Source: QYQD01 sp040754095
Lineage (GTDB): Bacteria > Desulfobacterota > QYQD01
Assembly (NCBI GenBank): GCA_040754095.1
Contig: JBFMFO010000008.1
Coordinates: 45,740-109,739 of the forward strand
Direction: 5' to 3'
DNA: 64,000 nt
Both the position numbers and the translations under genes were made by a program. Of this stretch, positions 40,491-49,856 are shown one piece after another (the stretch's first letter is position 1; the number at the start of each line of letters is the position of its first letter). The notes beneath the pieces were generated by a model, which saw only the letters and a program-made list of their open reading frames with translations, did no database searches and had not been told where the DNA came from.

Positions 40491-43376
40491 ATGATCAATA
40501 AGATATATCCGGCACATAACAAGGTGATACTGACAGGAATCGTGCTTAGCGCAATCTTTTGGATTATTGAGGCTGCTATGCATGTTTATATCTTCCACGA
40601 CGGCACCTTGTTGCAACAGATACTTAGCCCGGAAACACACGAAGCCTGGATGCGCTTAATAGTAGTGGGTATGTTCATTGCGTTTTGCATTTATGTTGAA
40701 TCCATCATTAATGTTCGCAGGCGGGCTGAGGAGGCAACCCGACAGGCATACGCAGAACTCAATCAGGTTCTTGATACTGCAGCTGACGGGATGCGTCTGG
40801 TTGACAGCGACTTCAATATACTTCGGGTTAACGACACATTCTCGGCTCTATCAGGCATAGACAAGGATGACGCCATAGGTAGAAAGTGCTATGAGGTGTT
40901 TCGCGGCCCTCTGTGTCATTCTCCTGCCTGCCCACTGACCCGTATTCTCCAGGGCGAAGGGCGCGTCGAATGTGATGTTGAAAAAGAACGATGTGATGGC
41001 ACCACAGTGCCGTGTATTTTGACAGCAACTCCGTTTCGGACTCCCGGTGGAAAACTAGTTGGTATAGTTGAGGACTTTAAAGACATCACCGAACGGAAAC
41101 AGACAGAGGCAGCCCTGCGGGATAGCGAAAGACAAAAACAGACTATTCTGGACGCTTCAGTTGATGCGATTGTGCAGGTTGATAAGGAGATGCGGATAGT
41201 TTGGGCAAATAAGACGGCCGGGGCCATACTTAATGAAAAACCAGAGAATCTCATAGGACATACCTGTCATAAAGTTTATCAAAACTCCGACACTCCCTGC
41301 CCTGATTGTCCATGCAAAAGGGCCTTGGAAAGCGAACAGATTGAGCACGGTATCAAGTATCAGCCGGCCATGAACGTTGTAGGAGAATCCTACTGGGAAG
41401 ATTATGGGGTACCGCTCAAGAATCAATCCGGCGAAGTAGTTGGACTCATTGAGATAGCGCGAAATGTTACGGGAAAAATGAAGGCCGAAAAAGCCCTGAG
41501 AGAAAGTGAGGAAAAACTGGCGGGGATCGTCGATTCGATAACCGATCTCATGATCATGGTGGACGAGCATTTTAATATCATATGGACAAACGACCTGGCA
41601 GCTAATTTCTGCCGCGCGGATCCGGTTGGTGAGAAGTGCTATACTGCTTACCATAAAAGTAATGAAAATTGTGCATCATGCATCGTGAAGGAATGTTTCA
41701 AAGACGGCGAAGTCCACGAATTTGAGACGGAAATCGTTGGGCCGGATGGGAAACAGCGAGTCTTCTGGGGTACGGCGAGTGTGGCTGCGCGTTATGAGGA
41801 TGGCCGTCCCAGGACGGTGGTAGAATTTCTACGCGATATCACGGACCGTAAACAGGCTGAAAAGGACATCAAGATACTCAAACAACAGATGGAGTTCATC
41901 CTTGGGGCCACAAAAACCGGCCTCGACATTATTGATTCACAGTTCAACATCCGATACATCGATCCGGAATGGGAAAAGCTATATGGCAATCCCACTGGGA
42001 GAAAGTGTTATGAATACTTTATGGGACGAAGCGAGATATGCCCTGGTTGTGGAATTCCCAAGGCTTTAAAAACAAAGGCCATTACCGTCACTGAAGAAAT
42101 CCTGGTCAGGGAAGGTGATAGGCCGATACAGGTTACCACCATACCGTTCCAGGACGATAAGGGAGAATGGCTGGTTGCTGAAGTAACTGTCGATATTGCC
42201 GAGAGAAAACGGATTGAGGAAGAAAAAAGGAAAATCGAGGCCCAACTACTTCAGGCCCAAAAGATGGAGGCCATCGGGACCCTTGCCGGTGGTATTGCCC
42301 ATGATTTCAACAACTTGCTCATGAGTATTCAGGGGCGTGTCTCGTTGATGCTCATGCGTACCGATCACTCCCATTTCGAATACCTCAAGGAACTAGAGGA
42401 TATAGTTCAAAAGGGAGCCCATCTGACCAAACAGCTTCTAGGCTTTGCCAGGCGTGGGAAATATGAGGTTGAACCTACTGATCTCAATGAATTGATCGAT
42501 AAGGGTTCCGGGATGTTCGGCCGTACCCAAAAAGAGATAAGAATCCACAAAAAACTCCGGGAAAGCATCTGGACAACTGAGGTGGATGCGGGTCAAATTG
42601 AACAGGTAATGCTGAATCTTTATGTAAATGCCTGGCAGGCCATGCCTGAAGGTGGAGATTTATATCTCCAAACTGAAAACGTTATACTTGATGAGAGCTA
42701 TGTCCAGCCCTTCAATGTCAAGTCAGGCCGGTATGTCAAAATTTCGGTTACCGATACCGGAGTTGGTATAGATAAGGTAACTCAACAAAGAATATTTGAG
42801 CCGTTCTTCACTACCAAAGAGATAGGAAGGGGAACTGGTTTGGGCCTTGCCTCTGCCTACGGAATCATCAAAAATCACGGCGGCATCATAAATGTTTACA
42901 GTGAAATAGGTCACGGAACCACTTTTGCTATTTACCTGCCTGCTTCGGAAAAAAAGATAGTAAAAAAACAAACGGCATCTGAAACGCTGCTGAGCGGTAA
43001 CGAAACAGTCCTTCTTGTTGACGATGAAGATATGGTTATCGATATTAGCCGGGAGATGTTGCAGGCGCTGGGCTACCAGGTTTTATCGGCGCGAAGCGGG
43101 CATGAAGCCTTAGAGGTCTATAAAAAACATAAAGACGCGATTGACGTCGTCGTCCTTGATATGATTATGCCGGGCATGGGCGGTGGTGCAGTCTATGATC
43201 GCTTGAAGGAGATCAATCCTAATGTAAGATGCCTGCTGGCCAGCGGGTACAGTATGAACGGCCAGGCGACCGAGATATTGGAACGCGGGTGTAATGGTTT
43301 TATACAGAAGCCATTCAATATGGAGCAATTTTCACAAAAGGTAAGAGAAGTCTTGGATACATCAAACAGTAAGTAA
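40491..43376 (+). CDS. Hybrid histidine kinase with four Cys-rich PAS domains
   Basis: A 961-residue membrane sensor. Two N-terminal helices (about residues 10-30 and 55-73) flank a short periplasmic loop. Four PAS domains follow (about 88-200, 214-328, 340-452, 463-571). Each contains a similar cysteine group: C133/C142/C147, C259/C270/C273/C275, C383/C394/C397 and C506/C517/C520. The kinase core has H604 in GGIAHDFNNLL, ATP-binding DTGVGID and GRGTGLGLASAYGI, and a C-terminal receiver with the phosphoacceptor near D890 (VVLDMIMPG). The cysteines suggest redox or metal sensing; this is inference. No cognate regulator is adjacent. Confidence 0.92.
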   Translation: MINKIYPAHNKVILTGIVLSAIFWIIEAAMHVYIFHDGTLLQQILSPETHEAWMRLIVVGMFIAFCIYVESIINVRRRAEEATRQAYAELNQVLDTAADGMRLVDSDFNILRVNDTFSALSGIDKDDAIGRKCYEVFRGPLCHSPACPLTRILQGEGRVECDVEKERCDGTTVPCILTATPFRTPGGKLVGIVEDFKDITERKQTEAALRDSERQKQTILDASVDAIVQVDKEMRIVWANKTAGAILNEKPENLIGHTCHKVYQNSDTPCPDCPCKRALESEQIEHGIKYQPAMNVVGESYWEDYGVPLKNQSGEVVGLIEIARNVTGKMKAEKALRESEEKLAGIVDSITDLMIMVDEHFNIIWTNDLAANFCRADPVGEKCYTAYHKSNENCASCIVKECFKDGEVHEFETEIVGPDGKQRVFWGTASVAARYEDGRPRTVVEFLRDITDRKQAEKDIKILKQQMEFILGATKTGLDIIDSQFNIRYIDPEWEKLYGNPTGRKCYEYFMGRSEICPGCGIPKALKTKAITVTEEILVREGDRPIQVTTIPFQDDKGEWLVAEVTVDIAERKRIEEEKRKIEAQLLQAQKMEAIGTLAGGIAHDFNNLLMSIQGRVSLMLMRTDHSHFEYLKELEDIVQKGAHLTKQLLGFARRGKYEVEPTDLNELIDKGSGMFGRTQKEIRIHKKLRESIWTTEVDAGQIEQVMLNLYVNAWQAMPEGGDLYLQTENVILDESYVQPFNVKSGRYVKISVTDTGVGIDKVTQQRIFEPFFTTKEIGRGTGLGLASAYGIIKNHGGIINVYSEIGHGTTFAIYLPASEKKIVKKQTASETLLSGNETVLLVDDEDMVIDISREMLQALGYQVLSARSGHEALEVYKKHKDAIDVVVLDMIMPGMGGGAVYDRLKEINPNVRCLLASGYSMNGQATEILERGCNGFIQKPFNMEQFSQKVREVLDTSNSK

Positions 43377-43510
43377 GTGAAGAAAAGCCTCCTAAGAACC
43401 ATATCTTCTTGTTCTGCCGGAATAATGACCGTAACGTCCACATCCCGGGTAAAACGCGGCTCTCCCCAGTACTGAACGGCAATTCCGCCTATAATACTGA
43501 CTGTAAGAAT
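43377..43510 (-). pseudogene. Fragment of an AbiEii-type nucleotidyltransferase gene
   Basis: The minus strand encodes SIIGGIAVQYWGEPRFTRDVDVTV, the N-terminal signature of AbiEii/DUF6036-like nucleotidyltransferases. It has no start codon in frame and runs at once into the 3' end of the histidine kinase gene on the other strand. Only about 45 family-like codons remain. These enzymes are often toxins of AbiE-type pairs, so it may be a relic of a lost toxin-antitoxin locus. Confidence 0.6.
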
Positions 43511-43896
43511 ATTTTATATTTTAGCCCAACTTCCGCAGTTTCAATTTTTTAAAAACGCTGGCTATTTGAAGGGTAGGCGCCACTTAACCTATTGGAAATT
43601 CGTTTGTTAGAACAATCAAATAGTTCTTGACAATGAATCGCCATTCAGCTATGCAAGTTCCTGAAAGATGGCCTTGGACCCCTAACCTCATGTAAGAACG
43701 TGAGGAATTTGATTTATGGCCGGTTGTGCTGTTTCGAACGAGCAAAATTTCGGAGGCTTTTACACAGATCAAATAAATTTTCAAATATTGTTGGGCTTGA
43801 GGTATTGGTTTGAGCTGTAACGTTGATAAGTTTTTCTGTTCTTGACCGTTACTTGGGGTCTAGGGACCAAAATAATCAACCCGAAGGAGGATTATT
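43511..43896. other. Gene-free stretch
   Basis: I see no supported gene here. Short frames on either strand have no family features. An AAGGAGG ribosome binding site for the lipoprotein gene is at about 43882-43888. Confidence 0.4.
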
Positions 43897-44646
43897 ATGA
43901 AAGTTGGCAGGATATTCGGTAATCATTTCTGGCGTTGGCTGGCTACGGTGTTTTTCGTCTTTGTTGTACTTTTGTTAAATGCGGGGTGCTCTTCCGTCCA
44001 TGAAATGGCTTTGAAACCTGGCGCAACTACCTTAGACATCAAAAAGGCATCTGTTTGCTTGTTTTCACTGAAGACGGAAAACAAATTCAAACCAGATTGG
44101 CCGCCTGAAGTTTATGGTATTGAAATAATTAATAAAGAAACAAATGAGAAAATCAAGATCGCAGTTCAGTCAATGGCTACGGGCACCTTGTTAAAAAAAG
44201 CGTTTAGTGATGCTTTCACAGTTAACAAAGGTTCCTCGTCATGGGAAGGTTTAATCAGCTTTCAGTTGCCCCCTGGTTCATACCACTTATCAGCTATTAG
44301 GGGCGGTTGTGCTAAAGGTATAGGAATTGTGGTTGGCATGGCGTCGTTTGATTTTCCATTTGATATTCCTTTTCAGGTCGAGAATGGGGAGTGTGTCTAT
44401 ATGGGAAGAATAGAAATGACGAACCGCGAAAGGGTCTCAGATGATGAGATCCCATCAGGAGATAACCTGATTACGCGGCTTCCTCAGAGACATTCTGGTT
44501 TCGGAACAGGAACATTCGATGTAAAAATTTATGATAATTTTGACCAAGACATCCAAAGGTTCAAAGAAAAGTATCCTGTTCTTTCCAATCAGGTCATCAA
44601 AAAAAGAATACTTCCTCAATGGAAAAAGCCGGAAAATCGTTCATAG
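43897..44646 (+). CDS. Lipoprotein of unknown function
   Basis: A 249-residue protein with a long lipoprotein signal peptide (about residues 1-32; hydrophobic core FFVFVVLLLNAGC, lipobox LNAGC). The mature part has beta-rich stretches such as FQLPPGSYHLSAIRGGC (about residues 128-144), resembling peptidase-associated or carboxypeptidase-regulatory-like domains that bear a PPGxYxL motif. I do not recognise a named family. An AAGGAGG site precedes the ATG. It is followed by a second lipoprotein gene. Confidence 0.72.
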   Translation: MKVGRIFGNHFWRWLATVFFVFVVLLLNAGCSSVHEMALKPGATTLDIKKASVCLFSLKTENKFKPDWPPEVYGIEIINKETNEKIKIAVQSMATGTLLKKAFSDAFTVNKGSSSWEGLISFQLPPGSYHLSAIRGGCAKGIGIVVGMASFDFPFDIPFQVENGECVYMGRIEMTNRERVSDDEIPSGDNLITRLPQRHSGFGTGTFDVKIYDNFDQDIQRFKEKYPVLSNQVIKKRILPQWKKPENRS

Positions 44647-44723
44647 GAAGATAAATATATCATGAGATTAGATTAACGGCTTACCGATATATGTGGTATT
44701 TATATTGAGAAAGGATATAGGAA

Positions 44724-46043
44724 ATGCGAAAAAAGAAATTAATTCAGACCCAGGTTCTTTCTCTGATCATGATATGTTGTTTAGGTTTTATTTTGGGGTG
44801 TTTTGGCAAATCACTTCACAAGTCAATTAAGGAAGGTGATTTTCAGACTGCCGAACGGCTTATTCATGAGGGTGCAGATATAAATACGCCAACCAAAATA
44901 AATGGGTTTAAACCACTTCATCTGGCAGCCATTAACGGAGATCTGCATATCGCAAAGCTCCTGCTAGGCGCCGGTGTTGACGTCGATACAAAAGTCGATA
45001 GCGGATGGTTGTTAAATAAAGGCTGGACACCTGTAATGTTAGCCATTGAGAAAGGGCACACTGAAATGGTTAATTTCCTAATCTCTCGTGGTGCCAACAT
45101 TGAAGCGCAAAATCAGGAAGGTGGAACACCTCTAATTGTCGCAAGTTATAATGGGCATCCGAATATTGTAGAACTTCTCATTGAGAAAGGGGCTCAAGTC
45201 AATACAAGGAGTATCGCGGGCCAATCTCCGTTAAGATTCGCTGTAATGCAGAATCATTTTGAGATTGCGAAATTATTAATAAGTAACGGTTCCCATATCG
45301 ATGACAAGGATGCTAACGGGTGGACACCTCTGATGTCTGCGGTTCAAAATGGGAACAAAGAGTTGATCGATTTTCTTCTTGAAAAAGGCGCTGACATCGA
45401 GGCTGAAAACAATAACGGCGAAAGACCCTTATTTATAGCTATCTCTTCCCGACATCCTGACATTGTTGATCTATTACTGGATAGGGGGGCCAAGGTTAAC
45501 ACAAAAACAAAGGAATCATTAACTCCCTTACATATGGCTGTGTTATCTGACCAGGAAGAATTGGCTCAGAAGCTTATCAGGCTTGGTTCTACCGCAAGTA
45601 TAGTTGAAAACACGCCTGAAAATACCTATGCAACAGCGGTCATTTATAAGTTAGCTGCCGATGAATATCTGAACAGAAAAGATACGGAAAACGCTATCAA
45701 ACATCTTACCGTAGCCGCTGAGTATTCCGAAAAGGCTGCACCACAGATAAAGAAAACTTCAAGAAAATTAGCAGTGAAGGGATTCCTTCAAGCGTTTGGG
45801 CAAGGTATGCTAAAGGCAAGCCAACAAGATGTGATTAGACACAATCGCCAGGTCTTATATGGTACTGACAAAACTGCATATCCATTTCCTAGAAGCAGTT
45901 ATAATAATCCACCAGAACCTGTCAGTACCTCAGAAGTTGACTGCTTGGAGAAGAAGTATTCCGATATGTATGAGAGGTGTCAAAAAATTTCAGATGAATG
46001 CCGCAAGATTATTGATGAAAAGAAGCCTGAGACTCCGGAATAG
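44724..46043 (+). CDS. Ankyrin-repeat lipoprotein
   Basis: A 439-residue protein. The signal peptide ends in a lipobox (FILGC, about residue 26), then about eight ankyrin repeats of about 33 residues cover residues 35-300, with hallmark stretches such as GFKPLHLAAINGDLHIAKLLL, GWTPVMLAIEKGHTEMVNFLI and SLTPLHMAVLSDQEELAQKLI. A helical region (TENAIKHLTVAAEYSEKA) and a C-terminal segment with several Cys (CLEKKYSDMYERCQKISDEC) follow. It is predicted to be membrane-tethered on the periplasmic side and to bind protein partners. The partner is unknown. Confidence 0.85.
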   Translation: MRKKKLIQTQVLSLIMICCLGFILGCFGKSLHKSIKEGDFQTAERLIHEGADINTPTKINGFKPLHLAAINGDLHIAKLLLGAGVDVDTKVDSGWLLNKGWTPVMLAIEKGHTEMVNFLISRGANIEAQNQEGGTPLIVASYNGHPNIVELLIEKGAQVNTRSIAGQSPLRFAVMQNHFEIAKLLISNGSHIDDKDANGWTPLMSAVQNGNKELIDFLLEKGADIEAENNNGERPLFIAISSRHPDIVDLLLDRGAKVNTKTKESLTPLHMAVLSDQEELAQKLIRLGSTASIVENTPENTYATAVIYKLAADEYLNRKDTENAIKHLTVAAEYSEKAAPQIKKTSRKLAVKGFLQAFGQGMLKASQQDVIRHNRQVLYGTDKTAYPFPRSSYNNPPEPVSTSEVDCLEKKYSDMYERCQKISDECRKIIDEKKPETPE

Positions 46044-46105
46044 CATGCCTTTGTCTTTTTTGAGCTTAACGGAAGGGAATCCTAGCTGAGAGAAAAACTG
46101 ATTTG

Positions 46106-46543
46106 ATGGACGATTATATTCTTGCCATCGTCTTTGCGTTGATATTCATAGCTCTAGCCATTATTGGAGGGATCTCTCTTGTAACTGAAGTTCATTCAAA
46201 ATTAATAAGATTAATACGGCGGCCTCAATGCCAACCAATCCAATCTAAGAAGGCAGTGACAGCGACCTGGCGCGAATTATCCACCGGCAGATCTTTGACT
46301 TATGAAGAATTCAATGGCCCTTCTAAAGAAATTCAAAGGGGCAGATTTGGCAGATGCGACAGTTGTTTTGATGAGTTTGAGTTAGTTAATACTAAAGCTA
46401 TACGGGGCTACTATGATGGAGTCTGGGATTATACATACTACTGCCCTAAATGCTACAAGGAAGAAAAACCGTATAGGGGCAGAATTATCGGTGCCAATGG
46501 GAAAGCCATCATGGATCAGTACTGTACGATATCCTACTCATAG
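46106..46543 (+). CDS. Membrane protein with C-terminal zinc ribbon, unknown
   Basis: A 145-residue protein with one N-terminal membrane helix (about residues 4-28, YILAIVFALIFIALAIIGGISLVTEV region) and a likely zinc ribbon of two CxxC pairs, CDSCF and CPKCYK (about residues 86-125). An ATG at 46106 follows an in-frame TTG. No good family match by eye. It closes a run of three plus-strand genes after the kinase. Confidence 0.6.
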   Translation: MDDYILAIVFALIFIALAIIGGISLVTEVHSKLIRLIRRPQCQPIQSKKAVTATWRELSTGRSLTYEEFNGPSKEIQRGRFGRCDSCFDEFELVNTKAIRGYYDGVWDYTYYCPKCYKEEKPYRGRIIGANGKAIMDQYCTISYS

Positions 46544-46693
46544 ATCCCACAGCAGAGTATCTTTCACATAATAATGGAAACCCTGCACGAGGGGGGCGTC
46601 TTTGAAAACTGTCACTTATTGCCCCCTTTTTCACTCTTTCTGTCAAGCTTTTCCGGCCATCCACTGTCATTTTGTAAAAATCCAGAGAGACAA

Positions 46694-46735
46694 GAGAACG
46701 GCGTTAACTCCTCTACCTGCCGTTCTCCTTTTTCT
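46694..46735 (+). terminator. Terminator between convergent genes
   Basis: GAGAACGGC (46694-46702) and GCCGTTCTC (46719-46727) form a perfect 9-bp stem with a 16-base loop, followed by CTTTTTCTT. It would end plus-strand transcripts of the lipoprotein cluster. The stem overlaps the last codons of the convergent bipA gene. Confidence 0.65.
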
Positions 46736-48557
46736 TCGATGCCCTCATCATGTGCCTCTGCTGGGCGGGGAGCACGGCCTTTCGCAGCCGTATAGATAGC
46801 GGGGTAACTTCGACCAGTTCGTCTTCGCCGATAAAATGTATCGCGCTTTCTAGCGTCATCGGTCTGGCCGGTGTGAGGATTACATTTTCGTCTCTCCCTG
46901 CCGCGCGCATGTTGGACAGCTTCTTTTCTTTGCAGGGATTTACGTCGATGTCGTTCTCCCGGTTATGCTCGCCGATCACCATGCCCTCATAAACGGCCTC
47001 GCCGGGTGAGATAAAAAGCTGCCCCCGCGGCTCAAGGTTAAAAAGGGCATAGGCCACGGCCTTTCCCTGCCGGTCGGCCACCATGGAACCGGTTGTGCGC
47101 GCGGGAAAGTCGCCCCGGTATTCCTCATAGCCTGCAAAATAAGAATTCATGATGCCCGTGCCCTTGGTGTCGGTAAGGAATTCGTCCCGGTAGCCTATAA
47201 GCGCCCGTGAAGGGATGCTGAATTCTATCCTTACCCGGCCCCGGCCGTTATTGACCAGATTTGTCATCTTGCCTTTCCGGATAGAGAGCTTTTCCGTCAC
47301 AATCCCCAGAAAATTCTCGCTACAGTCGATAGAAAGCTGTTCTACCGGCTCATGCTTTTTTCCATCCTTGTATTTGTAAATGACCTCGGGACGGCCCACG
47401 CATAGCTCGAATCCTTCTCTTCGCATGGTCTCGATGAGTATGGCCATCTGGAATTCGCCTCTGCCCTTGACGATAAAGCTCTCTTTGTCCTCGGCTTCTT
47501 CCACCTTTATGGCCACGTTCTTCTGCATCTCCTTTCCGAGGCGCTCCCATATCTTGCTGGATTGTACGAACCTGCCTTCTTTCCCTCCAAGCGGCGAGTT
47601 GTTTATGGTGAATTTCATGGAAACGGTAGGCTCGTCAACCGTTATCCGTTTCAGCGGCTTCGGGGAATCTTTCGTGCAGATGGTGTCGCCTATATTGACG
47701 GATTCCAGGCCTGAGAGGACCACAATATCGCCCGGCTCCACAAAATCAACCTCTCTGAGGTTCATCCCTTCATAAATTTGCAGTTTTGAAATCTTGAGCG
47801 GGAGTTGTTCGCCTTGCTCATCGATACAAACCAGGCTTTCGTTGTATTTTGCCTTGCCGTTGAAAACCCTGCCTATAGCCAACCGGCCGAGATAATCGGA
47901 ATAACCCAGGTCCGCGACCAGCATCTGGAATGTTTCTTCCGGGTCATAGGAAGGCGCCGGCATCTCCTCCAGAATCGTGTCAAACAGTACATGGAGGTTC
48001 TCGCCTCTTTCCTCCAGCGCCTTTTGTGCGATGCCGTCACGGCCTATGGCGTAGAGCAGAGGGAAGTCAAGCTGTTCTTCTGTGGCGCCAAGGTCTATAA
48101 ACAGGTCGTATATCTCGTTCAAGACCTCATCAGGACGCGCATCTTTGCGGTCGATCTTGTTTATCATCACGATAATCTTCAGACCTGCCTCGAACGTTTT
48201 TTTCAGAACGAAACGCGTCTGGGGGAGAGGGCCTTCCGAGGCGTCCACCAGGAGAAGCGCACCGTCGGCCATGCTGAGCGCCCGTTCTACTTCACCCCCG
48301 AAATCCGCATGTCCGGGGGTGTCTATGATATTTATTTTTGTGCCCTTCCATACTACGGCGCAGTTTTTCGCAGCAATGGTGATGCCCCTTTCCCGTTCCA
48401 GGTCCATGCTGTCCATTATTCTTTCGTCCACTTCCTGCCCTACCCTGAACAAGCCGCTCTGTCTGAACATAGTGTCAACAAGCGTGGTCTTTCCGTGGTC
48501 AACATGGGCGATGATGGCAATATTTCTCAGCTTTTCATTTTTTGCATATCTCTTCAT
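46713..48557 (-). CDS. typA: Ribosome-associated GTPase TypA/BipA
   Basis: A 614-residue translational GTPase of the EF-G group that acts in ribosome assembly and stress adaptation. It has the G1 motif AHVDHGKTTLVD (about residues 17-28), ERERGITI (G2), DTPGHADFGGE (G3) and NKIDRKDA (G4). The family C-terminal domain is present (RPMTLESAIHFIGEDELVEVTP near 570). It is a single gene with no close neighbour on its strand. Confidence 0.96.
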   Translation of the reverse strand: MKRYAKNEKLRNIAIIAHVDHGKTTLVDTMFRQSGLFRVGQEVDERIMDSMDLERERGITIAAKNCAVVWKGTKINIIDTPGHADFGGEVERALSMADGALLLVDASEGPLPQTRFVLKKTFEAGLKIIVMINKIDRKDARPDEVLNEIYDLFIDLGATEEQLDFPLLYAIGRDGIAQKALEERGENLHVLFDTILEEMPAPSYDPEETFQMLVADLGYSDYLGRLAIGRVFNGKAKYNESLVCIDEQGEQLPLKISKLQIYEGMNLREVDFVEPGDIVVLSGLESVNIGDTICTKDSPKPLKRITVDEPTVSMKFTINNSPLGGKEGRFVQSSKIWERLGKEMQKNVAIKVEEAEDKESFIVKGRGEFQMAILIETMRREGFELCVGRPEVIYKYKDGKKHEPVEQLSIDCSENFLGIVTEKLSIRKGKMTNLVNNGRGRVRIEFSIPSRALIGYRDEFLTDTKGTGIMNSYFAGYEEYRGDFPARTTGSMVADRQGKAVAYALFNLEPRGQLFISPGEAVYEGMVIGEHNRENDIDVNPCKEKKLSNMRAAGRDENVILTPARPMTLESAIHFIGEDELVEVTPLSIRLRKAVLPAQQRHMMRASKKKENGR

Positions 48558-48739
48558 CTGTTTACTTTCCTCTTTCCTTCCTCAAGATTAAAACACGGCG
48601 AAATTAAAAACTGATAGTATACCCTTTAAAAGAACCATTGCAAAGGTTAAAATTAAACAGCGAAGAGACTAGGGGTTCCTAATGCCAAAAAAGGATATAT
48701 CCGGGCAGGCCGGGACTAAATCCTGGACTGTGATCTTCC

Positions 48740-49849
48740 CTATTCGAGTTTCTGCTTAAATCGTAAGACGCTTATGCCGATCGCGGATATGCCTATCACG
48801 GCCATCGCCAGCAGTTGAGGCCAGAGGATGTCAAGGCCCACGCCTTTTAGATATACTCCGCGGATAACCGCCACAAAGTAGCGTAGCGGATTCAGATAGG
48901 TCAGGTATTGCACCCACTGAGGCATATTCTCAATGGGAAAGCCGAAGCCGGAGAGCATGACGGCCGGGTTAATGAATAAGAAACTGGCCATAAGGGCCTG
49001 CTGCTGGGTACGCGACACCGTGGAAAGGAAAAGGCCAAATCCTAAAGAACTTAAGAGAAACATTATAGCGCCAAAAAAGAGCACCAGAGGGTTGCCGACT
49101 ATGTGAACCTGAAATAATAATAGGCCTACTATGCTGATCAAAATGACATCGATGATGCCGACCACCGCAAATGGGCAGAGTTTTCCCAAGATAAGCTCAA
49201 TCGGCCGTATCGGCGTCACGAGAATCTGTTCTATAGTGCCGATCTCGTATTCTTTCACAATAGCCATGGCGGTAAGTATCATGGTGACCATGAAAACCAC
49301 CAGGGCAATGACTCCAGGGACGAAAAAGACCCGGCTTTCCAGGTTCGGATTATACCAGGTACGCGGCTCAACCGTGACCTCGCCATATTCTGCAACTAAT
49401 TTGGCAGAAAGCGCACGGTTATAGGCGCCCAGGATCCGGTTCAGGTAGCCGACAATGACCATTGTGCTATTCGAATCCGTACCATCCAGAAGCGCCTGGA
49501 TACTGGCAGGGTTACCGCTCCGCACGTCATTGGCATACCCGGCCGGAATGACTATACCCAGAATGACGCTGCTTCGATCTATAAGCTCTTTAAGCTCCGG
49601 CATAGTCCCCACCCTGTGTTTTATGTCAAAATAGGCCGTGCTGTCAAAGCGGGAGAGTATCTCCCGGCTCTCCACGCTCTGATCATAATCTATTACTGCC
49701 GTGGGAATATGCTTTAAATCAAAATTGGCCGCATAACCAAAAACTATTAGCTGCATGACAGGCGGGACCAAAAGGGTGAAGCGCATACGTTTGTCCCGTA
49801 AAAACTGAATGAACTCTTTTATAATAATGGTGCGTATGCGGTTGAACAA
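48740..49849 (-). CDS. ABC-2 type exporter permease (YbhR-like)
   Basis: A 369-residue membrane protein. It has an N-terminal helix (about residues 25-44), a periplasmic region of about 130 residues (VIDYDQSVESREILSRF), and about five C-terminal helices with the ABC-2 signature KEYEIGTIEQILVTPIRP. It is paired with the similar gene upstream (8-bp gap), as in YbhS/YbhR. It is the last gene of a five-gene exporter unit. The substrate is unknown; E. coli YbhFSR is linked to cation or drug efflux. Confidence 0.9.
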   Translation of the reverse strand: MFNRIRTIIIKEFIQFLRDKRMRFTLLVPPVMQLIVFGYAANFDLKHIPTAVIDYDQSVESREILSRFDSTAYFDIKHRVGTMPELKELIDRSSVILGIVIPAGYANDVRSGNPASIQALLDGTDSNSTMVIVGYLNRILGAYNRALSAKLVAEYGEVTVEPRTWYNPNLESRVFFVPGVIALVVFMVTMILTAMAIVKEYEIGTIEQILVTPIRPIELILGKLCPFAVVGIIDVILISIVGLLLFQVHIVGNPLVLFFGAIMFLLSSLGFGLFLSTVSRTQQQALMASFLFINPAVMLSGFGFPIENMPQWVQYLTYLNPLRYFVAVIRGVYLKGVGLDILWPQLLAMAVIGISAIGISVLRFKQKLE

Positions 49850-49856
49850 GGTGTGC

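Noticed and set aside
47805..48614. 269-codon plus-strand frame
   Set aside because: Antisense to the GTPase domain of typA.
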